A DNA stretch of 24,726 nt from UBA10427 sp003500135 (GTDB lineage: Bacteria; Bacteroidota; Bacteroidia; Cytophagales; Cyclobacteriaceae). This document shows positions 15,261-22,826 of the stretch, one piece after another. The stretch is taken from contig CAWZYQ010000047.1 of NCBI GenBank assembly GCA_963966275.1, positions 1 to 24,726 of the forward strand, given 5' to 3'. A model generated the notes under the pieces. That model was not told where the DNA came from, did not search any database, and was given only the letters and a program-made list of their open reading frames with translations. How positions within the stretch are numbered: the stretch's first letter is position 1; every line of letters starts with the position of its first letter. The position numbers and the translations under genes are program-made.

Positions 15261-17645
15261 TTAAAATTCAGTTCGTATCCTTATGTTCAAAAATCTTGCC
15301 GAAAGTGCATTAGGTACAGCAAAACTTGTACCGGTGACATCCTCGATCCATGTAAAAGAGATCGGATTTTCCGAAGCCATTAAATTCAGTATATCCAAAC
15401 CCACCCATAAAGAACGGAAAAATGATTTATTGAAAAAGAAAATTTTTGAAAATCCTATATCAACTCTTTGATACGGATCTCCTCTGAATGAATTTCGGAA
15501 TTCGAGGTTATTAGGTGGTGAAAATGGTAAGGCAGAAGAATACAATACACTCAGGCGAACCATAACTGTGGGGTCTGTTGGAAAATGATCCTGAAAGAAA
15601 ACCCCCAGGTTGATCCGTTGATCACTTGGCCGGGGCACATATCCACGCTGATCGAATTGAAGGTCTTCTTCTGTTTTTAAAATGCCTAAGCTGAACCAGG
15701 ATTCTGTGCCCGGTATAAATTCACCACTAAGTCTGAAATCAGCGCCGGCGGCATATGCTTCGGCCCTGTTTGTTGCGTAATATCTTATTCTGATGTTGTC
15801 AATGTCATAGGGCACCACATTCCACATTTTTTTGTAATATGCTTCTGCACTTAAAGCGAAAGGGCGCCCCCACCATTCAAACCTGTGGTCAATACCTACA
15901 ATAGTATGCCAGCTCGACTGCGCCTTTAAATCCAGGTTTAATTGCCCGTCAAATCCACGAAGTTCACGATAAAAAGGAGGCTGGTGATACAGGCCACTGG
16001 CCAGGCGCCATGTAATAGCCCTCTGGTTGCGCGGATGCCAGTTCATGATAAAGCGCGGTGAAAATAAATTTTGCCCGTTTTGGTCAAAATACAACCATCT
16101 TAGTCCGTAGTTAATATCCAACCCTTCAGAAAAGTGTTTTTCATGTTGAATGTAGGCGAATACTGTTCCGTTTTGAATACTGTTTTGTGAATTGACCTGG
16201 GTTGTTACGGTGACGAAGTCAGCCGAATCGGTAAACTCAAATTCATTGAGGTAATCATCAAAAACTTTCCATGAAAACCCCGCACCAGCGCTTATGATAT
16301 CCGTTTCAGAAATTTTGATTTCATTGCGTTGTTCAATATCCACTATATAGGCATAAAGTCTGTTTCGTGCAGAGTGATACAGTGTTCCGATCCCTCGAAC
16401 GATCAGACATTCGTCAAAAGTACTGGAGCTGGGATCTCTATCTAAGGTACATAAGCGGTAACCTCCTTCAAGTTCCACATTTTCAGATTCTTTACTTGAA
16501 TAGCCCGAAAGGATAAGAGAAGCCTGCCACTTTTTACTAAAGTTATGCCTAAGCCTGGCAGCCATCTGTGCATTTCTGTAGGCCAGATTTTCTTTCCCGT
16601 CAAATCCAATAAATAATCTTAAAGGGGTATTGAATGTACCAAATGTCGTTTCTCTGTTTTCGGGTATGACCTCATATTGGTTTTGAGCATAATAAAACAG
16701 CAGGTCCAACATGGTATTATTTCGGTTTTCTTGATTTAAGTCAAAAGTAGTTTTGGCCTGTACATCATAAAATCTTGGTAAATATTGACCTTCTGTTTCC
16801 AGTGTGTTTAATAAATACCGGGAGGATTTATATCTGGCGCCAATTAAAAAGCTGTGGTTGTTTTTCTCATCGTAGCCCTCCAGATGCATACTTGCATTAA
16901 GCAACCCAATAGCAGCCGAGCCCTGAAATTTTTGGGGTTGTTTGTATTGTGCATTGAGAACCGAGGATAGCTTATCGCCATATTTCCCGGGCCATCCTCC
17001 GCTATAAAAGGAAACGCTTTTTACCAGGTCCGGATTGATAAAACTTAGTCCTTCCTGACGGCCTGCCCTGATGAGATATGGCCTGTATATGGGTATATTA
17101 TCGACATAGATTAAGTTTTCATCATAATTACCCCCTCTCACGGCATAATTAGACGATAATTCATTGACCGAAGAAACCCCTGGTAGGGAAGCAAGCACCC
17201 TGTTAAAGTCACCGAAAGCGCTGGGAAGGTTTTGTGCAGAGAGAGGATCTATTTCAATTCTGGAAACGGATGGAGCGCTTTCTATCTGTTGACCGGCCAC
17301 TTCGACACCTTGCAGAATTACGTCCTTTTCCTTCAGGATGATTTTAATATTTTCCGGGTCATCAGTGTTAGAAATATCAATTAGCGTATCCCTGTAGGAA
17401 ATATGTCTTACTTTGATTTGGTAGGATAAACTGTTGAGGTTTTCAAATAAAAAATTTCCAGATGTATTGGTGTAGGTCTTTCTATTGCCGGGCAATAGCT
17501 CCAATAAAACACCTTCAATGGGCGCCTCTTTCTGGTCCAGCGCTTTACCTTCTATTCGCTGCATTTGAGCAGTTGCGGTCTGAGCAATGCAAAAAAACAG
17601 AAATAAAAGAAGTAAGAAGCGACTAAAGCCTGAATCAGGAAGCAT
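15261..17645 (-). CDS. TonB-dependent outer-membrane receptor with carboxypeptidase-regulatory-like domain
   Basis: 794 aa from the ATG at 17645; a TTG three codons earlier is less likely. Signal peptide to about residue 27 (ending AQTATAQ), then a CarboxypepD_reg-like beta sandwich (RIEGKALDQKEAPIEGVLLE, about 28-105) that is typical of Bacteroidota. A plug domain follows, with ALPSVSRI-like and LPGVSSVNELSSNYAVRGG motifs and YVDNIPIYRPY. The rest, about 230-794, is a 22-strand barrel with alternating aromatic strands, ending ARFLNIRIRTEF with the expected terminal Phe. It is shorter than SusC proteins and no SusD is next to it, so it probably imports a small ligand such as a siderophore, vitamin or peptide rather than a glycan. 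Its start overlaps the rpe stop by 11 bp; lpoB follows 22 bp downstream. Confidence 0.93.
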   Translation of the reverse strand: MLPDSGFSRFLLLLFLFFCIAQTATAQMQRIEGKALDQKEAPIEGVLLELLPGNRKTYTNTSGNFLFENLNSLSYQIKVRHISYRDTLIDISNTDDPENIKIILKEKDVILQGVEVAGQQIESAPSVSRIEIDPLSAQNLPSAFGDFNRVLASLPGVSSVNELSSNYAVRGGNYDENLIYVDNIPIYRPYLIRAGRQEGLSFINPDLVKSVSFYSGGWPGKYGDKLSSVLNAQYKQPQKFQGSAAIGLLNASMHLEGYDEKNNHSFLIGARYKSSRYLLNTLETEGQYLPRFYDVQAKTTFDLNQENRNNTMLDLLFYYAQNQYEVIPENRETTFGTFNTPLRLFIGFDGKENLAYRNAQMAARLRHNFSKKWQASLILSGYSSKESENVELEGGYRLCTLDRDPSSSTFDECLIVRGIGTLYHSARNRLYAYIVDIEQRNEIKISETDIISAGAGFSWKVFDDYLNEFEFTDSADFVTVTTQVNSQNSIQNGTVFAYIQHEKHFSEGLDINYGLRWLYFDQNGQNLFSPRFIMNWHPRNQRAITWRLASGLYHQPPFYRELRGFDGQLNLDLKAQSSWHTIVGIDHRFEWWGRPFALSAEAYYKKMWNVVPYDIDNIRIRYYATNRAEAYAAGADFRLSGEFIPGTESWFSLGILKTEEDLQFDQRGYVPRPSDQRINLGVFFQDHFPTDPTVMVRLSVLYSSALPFSPPNNLEFRNSFRGDPYQRVDIGFSKIFFFNKSFFRSLWVGLDILNLMASENPISFTWIEDVTGTSFAVPNALSARFLNIRIRTEF

Positions 17646-18300
17646 TAACGGCAATAACGTTTTTCAATGATTCAATAGTGGCAGTTGGATTTTCAGCGCT
17701 AAACACAAAACTACCGGCAACTAACGCGTCGGCTCCTGCTGATATTAGTTTATCTGCATTTTTATCGATGACACCACCATCTATTTCAATAAGCGTTGAC
17801 AAACCTCTTTTATCAATCTCTTTTTTTAAGGCGCTTATTCGTTCAAATGTCTGTTCCAGTAATTTCTGACCACCAAATCCGGGGTAAACAGACATAACGA
17901 TTATGAGATCAATTTCATCCAAAAGGGTAAAAAGGCTTCTTACGTCAGTACTGGGGTTTATTGCTATTCCGGCTTTGACCCCAATTTTCTTGAGCTGCCT
18001 TAAAAGCGCTAAAGGATACGGCGTTGCTTCAAAATGAAAGGTGATATGATCGGCCCCTGCTTTCTGAAAGGGGACAAAAAATCGCTCCGGATGAACAATC
18101 ATCAGGTGCACATCCAAAGGTTTCTTTGTGCTTCTTCTGGCCGCTTCTACCACTGGTATACCAAATGAAATATTGGGCACGAAGGAGCCATCCATTACAT
18201 CTAAATGAATCCAGTCAGCCTGGCTTTCGTCCAACATTTGGAGCGCTTCGCCTAATTTTGTAAAATCAGCATTGAGGATAGAAGGAGAAATAATTGGCAT
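17635..18300 (-). CDS. rpe: Ribulose-phosphate 3-epimerase
   Basis: 221 aa, the normal length. A TIM barrel that interconverts D-ribulose 5-phosphate and D-xylulose 5-phosphate in the pentose phosphate pathway, in the cytoplasm. The metal and catalytic residues are readable: S7 (ISPSIL), H32 and D34 (WIHLDVMDG), H65 (DVHLMI), and D174 (IEIDGG), plus the phosphate-binding MSVYPGFGGQ loop and the GADALVAGSFVF strand. It starts 11 bp after the subtilase stop, and its last codons overlap the TonB-receptor ATG by 11 bp, so both are probably translated together. Having this core-metabolic gene between a secreted protease and a receptor is unusual as function but not as gene packing. Confidence 0.97.
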   Translation of the reverse strand: MPIISPSILNADFTKLGEALQMLDESQADWIHLDVMDGSFVPNISFGIPVVEAARRSTKKPLDVHLMIVHPERFFVPFQKAGADHITFHFEATPYPLALLRQLKKIGVKAGIAINPSTDVRSLFTLLDEIDLIIVMSVYPGFGGQKLLEQTFERISALKKEIDKRGLSTLIEIDGGVIDKNADKLISAGADALVAGSFVFSAENPTATIESLKNVIAVNAS

Positions 18301-18311
18301 GATGAAGTCAT

Positions 18312-19934
18312 TTATAAAACGACCAGTTTCACTTCTTTAACCATACTGTTATCAAAACACTGCAATACATACTGACCAGCACCTACATTGGTCAGGTCCA
18401 GTTCTAAAAGGTCCTGATGTGGCGCTACTTCAATCATTTTTTCCAGGTAAAGTTTGCCTTGCAGGTCATAAAGTTGAAACTGTATCTTTCGATTCACAAA
18501 AATATCAACTGGCGCCAAATATACTTTTTTTCCGGTAACCGGATTGGGATAAACCGTAAATTTCTGTGATAAATAATCATCGCTTCCTGTAATTTGCCTT
18601 CCGGAGGCAAGCACATAATTGGGTATACCATAGCCCAGGCTATCATTGGGTGATTCGGAATTTGTCGCGGTTCGTTTCAGGATGTCCATTACCTCAAGAT
18701 TGGTAAGTTGAGGTTGGGACTGCCAGAAACATGCGGCAAGGCCTGCTACCAAAGGTGAGGAGAAGGAAGTACCATTGGATGTAGAGATCACCTGATCTTT
18801 AATTGTGAGTGTGCTTTGCCCCATGGCCACCAGCTCAGGTTTTGTGCGACCGTCGAATGTAGGGCCAAAGGAACTAAACCTGGCCCGGTTCCTATCAGCG
18901 TCTACTGCCCCTATAGACAGGATATTCGAAGCATCGGCAGGTGCATTCATATATCTCCAACCATTATTGCCCTCGTTTCCTACACTGGTAACCACCAGCA
19001 TGCCCTTAGTCGAAGCCTTTTCAGCTGCCAGTGTGATCACGGCAGTTTCGCCATCCATATCCTCGTAGGTATAGTTCATGCCACCATCGTCGAAGTATGA
19101 GTAACCAACAGACGAATTGATAACATCCACTCCCAGACTATCCGCATATTCTGCCGCAATCAACCAATTGTATTCCTCTATGCGGTATTCACTGGAGACA
19201 TCTTCCGTGATGCAAAGTACGTAATCGGCCAAATAAGCTACTCCTGCATATTCTCCATCGGCAAATGCCGCCATGGTTGACAACACCTTTGTTCCATGAG
19301 TGTCATATCGAAACACATCCTCTTGCCGGCCAACAAAATCCTTTTGCGATATGATTTTATTCTCATAAACGAGATGTGAAAAATATGGCGAAGTATCCAC
19401 ATTATCAAAACCGCTATCGAATACAGCAATCAACATGTTTTCTCCTCTGAAACCTTCTTTATGCATTTCCACCACTCCCATCATTTTGTTTTGGGTGTAG
19501 TTGTCTATCTGGGAAATCTCAGCCTTGGGTGTTTCCTGTGTGCCGCTATTTTCAGATCTTCCTGTTTTTTCCTTTGCCGGGGCAAGGTATTCATAGCCCA
19601 TTACAAAATCCCACTCCAGGGCCTTGTTCAGAGCCGTACTATCGCCGGAAACCAATGCGGCATTCCACCAGCGGGAAGTAAACATAACTTCAGCAATAGT
19701 ATTTAAACTATCTACATATACATTAGAAACGGGTAAATCTTCTTCAGTAATTGGAATACCGTGGTGAAGCCTTCGATCTATTGATTTTTGTGTCAGAAAA
19801 TCCTGAGGCTCCGATAATGAATAAATATTGTTTTGTTTATCAGAGAAGAATACCACGAATTGACCTGAAGCGAAAGCCTGAACCGCAAACCCCAAATAAA
19901 ATAAAAAAAATACCAGTCCCCTATTCCTTGCCAT
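18312..19934 (-). CDS. Subtilisin-family (S8) serine protease secreted by the type IX system
   Basis: 540 aa. Signal peptide at residues 1-23 (ending AVQAFASG). Residues 24-150 resemble a propeptide. The S8 catalytic triad is complete: D173 (AVFDSGFD), H213 (DTHGTKV) and S390 (NGTSFSSPLVAG), with the oxyanion N320 (SVGNEGN). The C-terminal 80 residues are a type-A T9SS sorting domain: YPNPV at 462-466, then QFQLYDLQGKLY, and the closing GAGQYVLQCF ... VKEVKLVVL. The protein should therefore cross the outer membrane by the Por system and be attached to the cell surface or released. Its start overlaps the upstream lipoprotein stop by 14 bp and rpe begins 11 bp after it. The substrate is unknown; general proteolysis or processing of surface proteins is likely. 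Confidence 0.95.
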   Translation of the reverse strand: MARNRGLVFFLFYLGFAVQAFASGQFVVFFSDKQNNIYSLSEPQDFLTQKSIDRRLHHGIPITEEDLPVSNVYVDSLNTIAEVMFTSRWWNAALVSGDSTALNKALEWDFVMGYEYLAPAKEKTGRSENSGTQETPKAEISQIDNYTQNKMMGVVEMHKEGFRGENMLIAVFDSGFDNVDTSPYFSHLVYENKIISQKDFVGRQEDVFRYDTHGTKVLSTMAAFADGEYAGVAYLADYVLCITEDVSSEYRIEEYNWLIAAEYADSLGVDVINSSVGYSYFDDGGMNYTYEDMDGETAVITLAAEKASTKGMLVVTSVGNEGNNGWRYMNAPADASNILSIGAVDADRNRARFSSFGPTFDGRTKPELVAMGQSTLTIKDQVISTSNGTSFSSPLVAGLAACFWQSQPQLTNLEVMDILKRTATNSESPNDSLGYGIPNYVLASGRQITGSDDYLSQKFTVYPNPVTGKKVYLAPVDIFVNRKIQFQLYDLQGKLYLEKMIEVAPHQDLLELDLTNVGAGQYVLQCFDNSMVKEVKLVVL

Positions 19935-20619
19935 ATGTTACTAATTCCATTCTGTAATCTATTCCCGTTTCAATTATCCCCTGGCCGATGCAGTCTGTTT
20001 CGTCGCAAAAATTTAAAATAGTAGTATTTTTGTAAATAAGCCCAATATTTTCTGCATAAATTTCAAACCGATTCTCTGAGCGAATAAGATGATCATCGTC
20101 TACTTCCTGGACCACCTGAAGCGTTTTATCAAAATTTAAAGTATCGCTGAGGGCAAATGGTCGGTTCAATTCTATCATTTCATAAGTATCTTCCTCCATA
20201 GCATTTAAACTATTACCATCCCATTTTAATCCTTCTCTTACCGGAAACACCAATTTTATAAAGGGTATATTATTTTCGATTAACACCGCCTGACTTAAAT
20301 TGTTATAGGCCACCCATACACTATCCAGTTGATAATCGCCTTTCAGTGACTCGCTAACAAAGCGTTCAATACGAAACGCCGTTTCACCAGCAAGACTGGC
20401 GAATGTATCAGCCACTACCTCTTTCATAAAAAATCGACTGGTATCATTATCGCCAGAAAATACATATTCGATCCGCTCGACATCATAGATGCGATAGCTA
20501 CCGGTATCGAGGGGAAAATATGTGGCGCCTAAATTGGCGATGTCTGGCGATAATGTTTCAGATGAACAGCCCCACAGCGCCAACATGGCAAAGCCCATAA
20601 AAAAATACTTATTGTGCAT
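19921..20619 (-). CDS. Lipoprotein of unknown function
   Basis: 232 aa from the ATG at 20619 (MHNKYFFMGFAMLALWGC); longer starts upstream lie inside mnmA and would place the signal peptide internally. The lipobox is LWGC with Cys18, followed by SSETLSPD, so it is lipid-modified. The mature part is beta-rich with repeated strands such as YFPLDTGSYRIYDVERIEYVF, and two cysteines near the end (NFCDETDCIG) that could form a disulfide. I know similar short lipoproteins in Bacteroidota as uncharacterised proteins; no function can be given. It overlaps mnmA upstream by 11 bp and the protease gene downstream by 14 bp, so it is firmly in the operon and could assist the surface protease. Confidence 0.85.
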   Translation of the reverse strand: MHNKYFFMGFAMLALWGCSSETLSPDIANLGATYFPLDTGSYRIYDVERIEYVFSGDNDTSRFFMKEVVADTFASLAGETAFRIERFVSESLKGDYQLDSVWVAYNNLSQAVLIENNIPFIKLVFPVREGLKWDGNSLNAMEEDTYEMIELNRPFALSDTLNFDKTLQVVQEVDDDHLIRSENRFEIYAENIGLIYKNTTILNFCDETDCIGQGIIETGIDYRMELVTYGKE

Positions 20620-21733
20620 ATTGCTTTCTGTGCTGGTGGAAGCTCGAATGTATCCAACCGCCCCCAATCACATCGTTACCTTCGTAAAAAACTGCTGCCT
20701 GTCCCGGCGCTATTGCGTGAACGCCTTTTCCAAAAAACACCTTCATCGTATCACCGACCTGCTCAATTACCGCAGGCGTACCGGAATCGTTGTAGCGTAC
20801 CTTGGTTACCGTATCAATTTTTTGACCATTCAGGTCAACATATTTACTCATTACGAGCTGTTTCACATACATACCATCACGGGCGAGCTCATCGAAAGTA
20901 CCCAGCACCACCCGGTTTTTGTCTTTTTGTATTTCTGTAACATATACAGGATAACCAAGAGCTACACCAAGCCCTTTGCGCTGACCTACAGTATAAAACG
21001 GATAACCTTCATGTTCTCCCACTACCGTACCATCTTCCAAAACAAATTCGCCGCCGGCCACATTTTCTTCCAATCCGTCCACTCTTCTTTTCAGGAAACC
21101 GCGATAATCATTGTCGGGCACGAAGCATATCTCATAAGATTCCGATTTACTCACCAATTCATAAAATCCCCTTTCCGTCGCCATATCCCTGATCTGATCT
21201 TTCGTCAGGTCACCGAGTGGAAATATGGTACGACTCAATGATTCCTGTGACACGCCCCATAAAGCATAGGATTGGTCTTTTTTCTCATCAAGGCCCTTTG
21301 AAATTACATATCGGCCATTTTCCTGACGGATTTTGGCATAATGCCCTGTTGCGATGAAATCACAACCCAGTTTGTCAGCCCTGCGAAGCAAGGCATCCCA
21401 TTTGATGTGGGTATTGCACAAAACGCATGGATTAGGCGTACGACCGGCCAAATACTCATTTGTAAAGTGGTCGATCACATAATCTCCGAATTCGTTCCGG
21501 ATGTCCAGAATATAATGGGGAAAGCCCAAATTGACGGAAATATTTCTCGCGTCGTTAATGGAATCGAGACTGCAGCAGCCCGTTTCCTTTTTTGAAGACC
21601 CAGACGACGCATAGTCCCAGGTTTTCATGGTCATTCCGATAACTTCATAACCTTGTTCATGCAACAAAACCGCCGCCAATGAACTGTCAATGCCGCCACT
21701 CATGGCGACCAATACTCTTCCTTTTTTACTCAT
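20609..21733 (-). CDS. mnmA: tRNA-specific 2-thiouridylase MnmA
   Basis: 374 aa. It thiolates uridine 34 (wobble) of tRNA-Lys, -Glu and -Gln. The PP-loop ATP site is SGGIDSS at 12-18. The catalytic cysteine pair is C103 in PNPCVLCN and C203 in SYEICFVPDND, with the third conserved cysteine C106. The tRNA-binding motif GHYAKI, the DQSYALWG segment and the C-terminal barrel (YTVGQRKGLGV; APGQAAVFYEG) are all intact. First gene of a seven-gene minus-strand run. Unlike nearly every other gene here it has a full Shine-Dalgarno, AAGGAGGT, and an exact -7 box further upstream, so it is probably expressed strongly and drives the genes behind it. Length and motifs fit the family with no oddities. Confidence 0.98.
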   Translation of the reverse strand: MSKKGRVLVAMSGGIDSSLAAVLLHEQGYEVIGMTMKTWDYASSGSSKKETGCCSLDSINDARNISVNLGFPHYILDIRNEFGDYVIDHFTNEYLAGRTPNPCVLCNTHIKWDALLRRADKLGCDFIATGHYAKIRQENGRYVISKGLDEKKDQSYALWGVSQESLSRTIFPLGDLTKDQIRDMATERGFYELVSKSESYEICFVPDNDYRGFLKRRVDGLEENVAGGEFVLEDGTVVGEHEGYPFYTVGQRKGLGVALGYPVYVTEIQKDKNRVVLGTFDELARDGMYVKQLVMSKYVDLNGQKIDTVTKVRYNDSGTPAVIEQVGDTMKVFFGKGVHAIAPGQAAVFYEGNDVIGGGWIHSSFHQHRKQYAQ

Positions 21734-21736
21734 TCT

Positions 21737-21744
21737 ACCTCCTT
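21737..21744 (-). promoter_or_regulatory. Consensus Shine-Dalgarno of mnmA
   Basis: AAGGAGGT on the minus strand ends 3 nt before the mnmA ATG. It is a perfect anti-SD match and stands out because the other starts in the window have none or only weak ones, as is usual in Bacteroidota. Confidence 0.75.
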
Positions 21745-21746
21745 CA

Positions 21747-21763
21747 TCAGGTTCAAAGCCTGA
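21747..21763 (-). promoter_or_regulatory. Short hairpin in the mnmA leader
   Basis: TCAGG-CTTTGAA-CCTGA on the minus strand is a 5-bp stem with a 7-nt loop, 2 nt before the Shine-Dalgarno. It could control ribosome access. The plus-strand copy looks like a tRNA T-arm, but no tRNA surrounds it. Confidence 0.35.
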
Positions 21764-21809
21764 CTTTTAGGTTTCATATTAATTTTAACAACATTGAAGC
21801 AATGAAACG

Positions 21810-21817
21810 CAAAAATA
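21810..21817 (-). promoter_or_regulatory. Probable -7 box of the mnmA operon
   Basis: TATTTTTG on the minus strand matches TAnnTTTG exactly, 76 bp before the mnmA ATG, in an AT-rich divergent region. The expected -33 TTTG is replaced by T-rich sequence, so the match is partial. Confidence 0.5.
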
Positions 21818-21863
21818 CTTTAATTTGTTGAAAATTTTAAAATTAATAGACAATCCTTCATTA

Positions 21864-22826
21864 ATGATCGTTAAAACGCCCCAACAGTATCCCTGGCAAT
21901 TTGATAAACCCTTTAACGATTTTTCTTATGCCATAAAGAAAAAATATGGCAGCAGAATGCAGAAAATCTCAATAGATGCAGGATTTACCTGCCCAAACCG
22001 GGATGGTACCAAAAGCAATACCGGTTGTACATTTTGTAACAACACATTCAAACCATTCTATTGCAGCCCGGAAAAATCGGTTAGGGAACAGATAGATCAG
22101 GGCATTGGGTTTTTCGAAAAAAAGTACCCTAATGCGGGCTTTCTGGCATTTTTTCAGGACTACTCCAATACCTATGCCCCAATAGAAATACTGGAGGAGG
22201 TCTATTCGCATGCAGTTTTACATCCTAAGGTTGATGGATTAGTGATCAGTACCCGGCCGGACTGCGTCTCGGAAGATACTTTCGAACTTCTCAGGCAAAT
22301 CAATACCCAAAAAATGGTGTGGATAGAATTCGGGGTTGAATCCACTTTAGATAAGACACTGACGCGAATTAATAGGCACCACAGCTTTGAGGAGGTAAAA
22401 AAATCCATGGAACTTGCCCATGATTCAGGTTTGAACATCGGCGCCCACCTGATGTTAGGTTTGCCCGGGGAAACCAGGGAAGACTTTCTTAACCATGCCA
22501 CTAAAATAAATGCATTACCGATCAATCGTTTGAAAATCCATCAGCTTCAGGTGTTGAAGAATACTCAGATGGCCATTGAATTCCGTGATCAACCCGGCGA
22601 CTTTATCCACTGGTCACTGGAAGAATATATGGAAGTGATCATCGGGTTTTTGGAAAGGCTCAGACCTGATATTGAGGTGGAAAGGTTTTTGAGCCACTCT
22701 CCAAAAGTAAGTATCATTTATCCAAAGTGGGGCACGAAAAATGATCAATTTACCAGGGCGGCCATAGAAAACATGCTTGAAAGAGGCGCTTATCAAGGTA
22801 AGAATTATGAAAATATGGATCATTAA
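21864..22826 (+). CDS. TIGR01212-family (YhcC-like) radical SAM protein
   Basis: 320 aa from the ATG at 21864; a TTG at 21825 would add 13 residues that do not look conserved. The 4Fe-4S-binding cysteines are C43, C55 and C58 in the segment CPNRDGTKSNTGCTFC, the spacing of the TIGR01212/YhcC group rather than the classic CxxxCxxC. Further motifs: GFLAFFQDYSNTYAP, VDGLVISTRPDCV, VWIEFGVES, GLNIGAHLMLGLPGET and the C-terminal LKIHQLQVLKNT. It should cleave SAM to a radical in the cytoplasm. The substrate is unknown; the family resembles the Elp3-like radical SAM group, so an RNA or cofactor target is possible. Divergent from mnmA across 130 bp. Its stop overlaps that of the convergent cNMP-binding gene (22823-22826). 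Confidence 0.94.
   Translation: MIVKTPQQYPWQFDKPFNDFSYAIKKKYGSRMQKISIDAGFTCPNRDGTKSNTGCTFCNNTFKPFYCSPEKSVREQIDQGIGFFEKKYPNAGFLAFFQDYSNTYAPIEILEEVYSHAVLHPKVDGLVISTRPDCVSEDTFELLRQINTQKMVWIEFGVESTLDKTLTRINRHHSFEEVKKSMELAHDSGLNIGAHLMLGLPGETREDFLNHATKINALPINRLKIHQLQVLKNTQMAIEFRDQPGDFIHWSLEEYMEVIIGFLERLRPDIEVERFLSHSPKVSIIYPKWGTKNDQFTRAAIENMLERGAYQGKNYENMDH

Noticed and set aside
20522..21241. 239-codon plus-strand open frame opposite mnmA and the lipoprotein.
   Set aside because: Both minus-strand proteins are well supported; the antisense translation is Cys/His/Tyr-rich and shows no domain.
21747..21763. Plus-strand CAGG-TTCAAAG-CCTG looks like a tRNA T-arm, perhaps a tRNA or an integration-site remnant.
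   Set aside because: No anticodon arm, D-arm or matching acceptor stem around it; the upstream part is the mnmA coding sequence.
21741..21765. CTTTGAACCTGAT on the minus strand before mnmA resembles the 3' core of a TPP riboswitch.
   Set aside because: The other required element (CTGAGA with its stem) is not present upstream and mnmA has no link to thiamine regulation.
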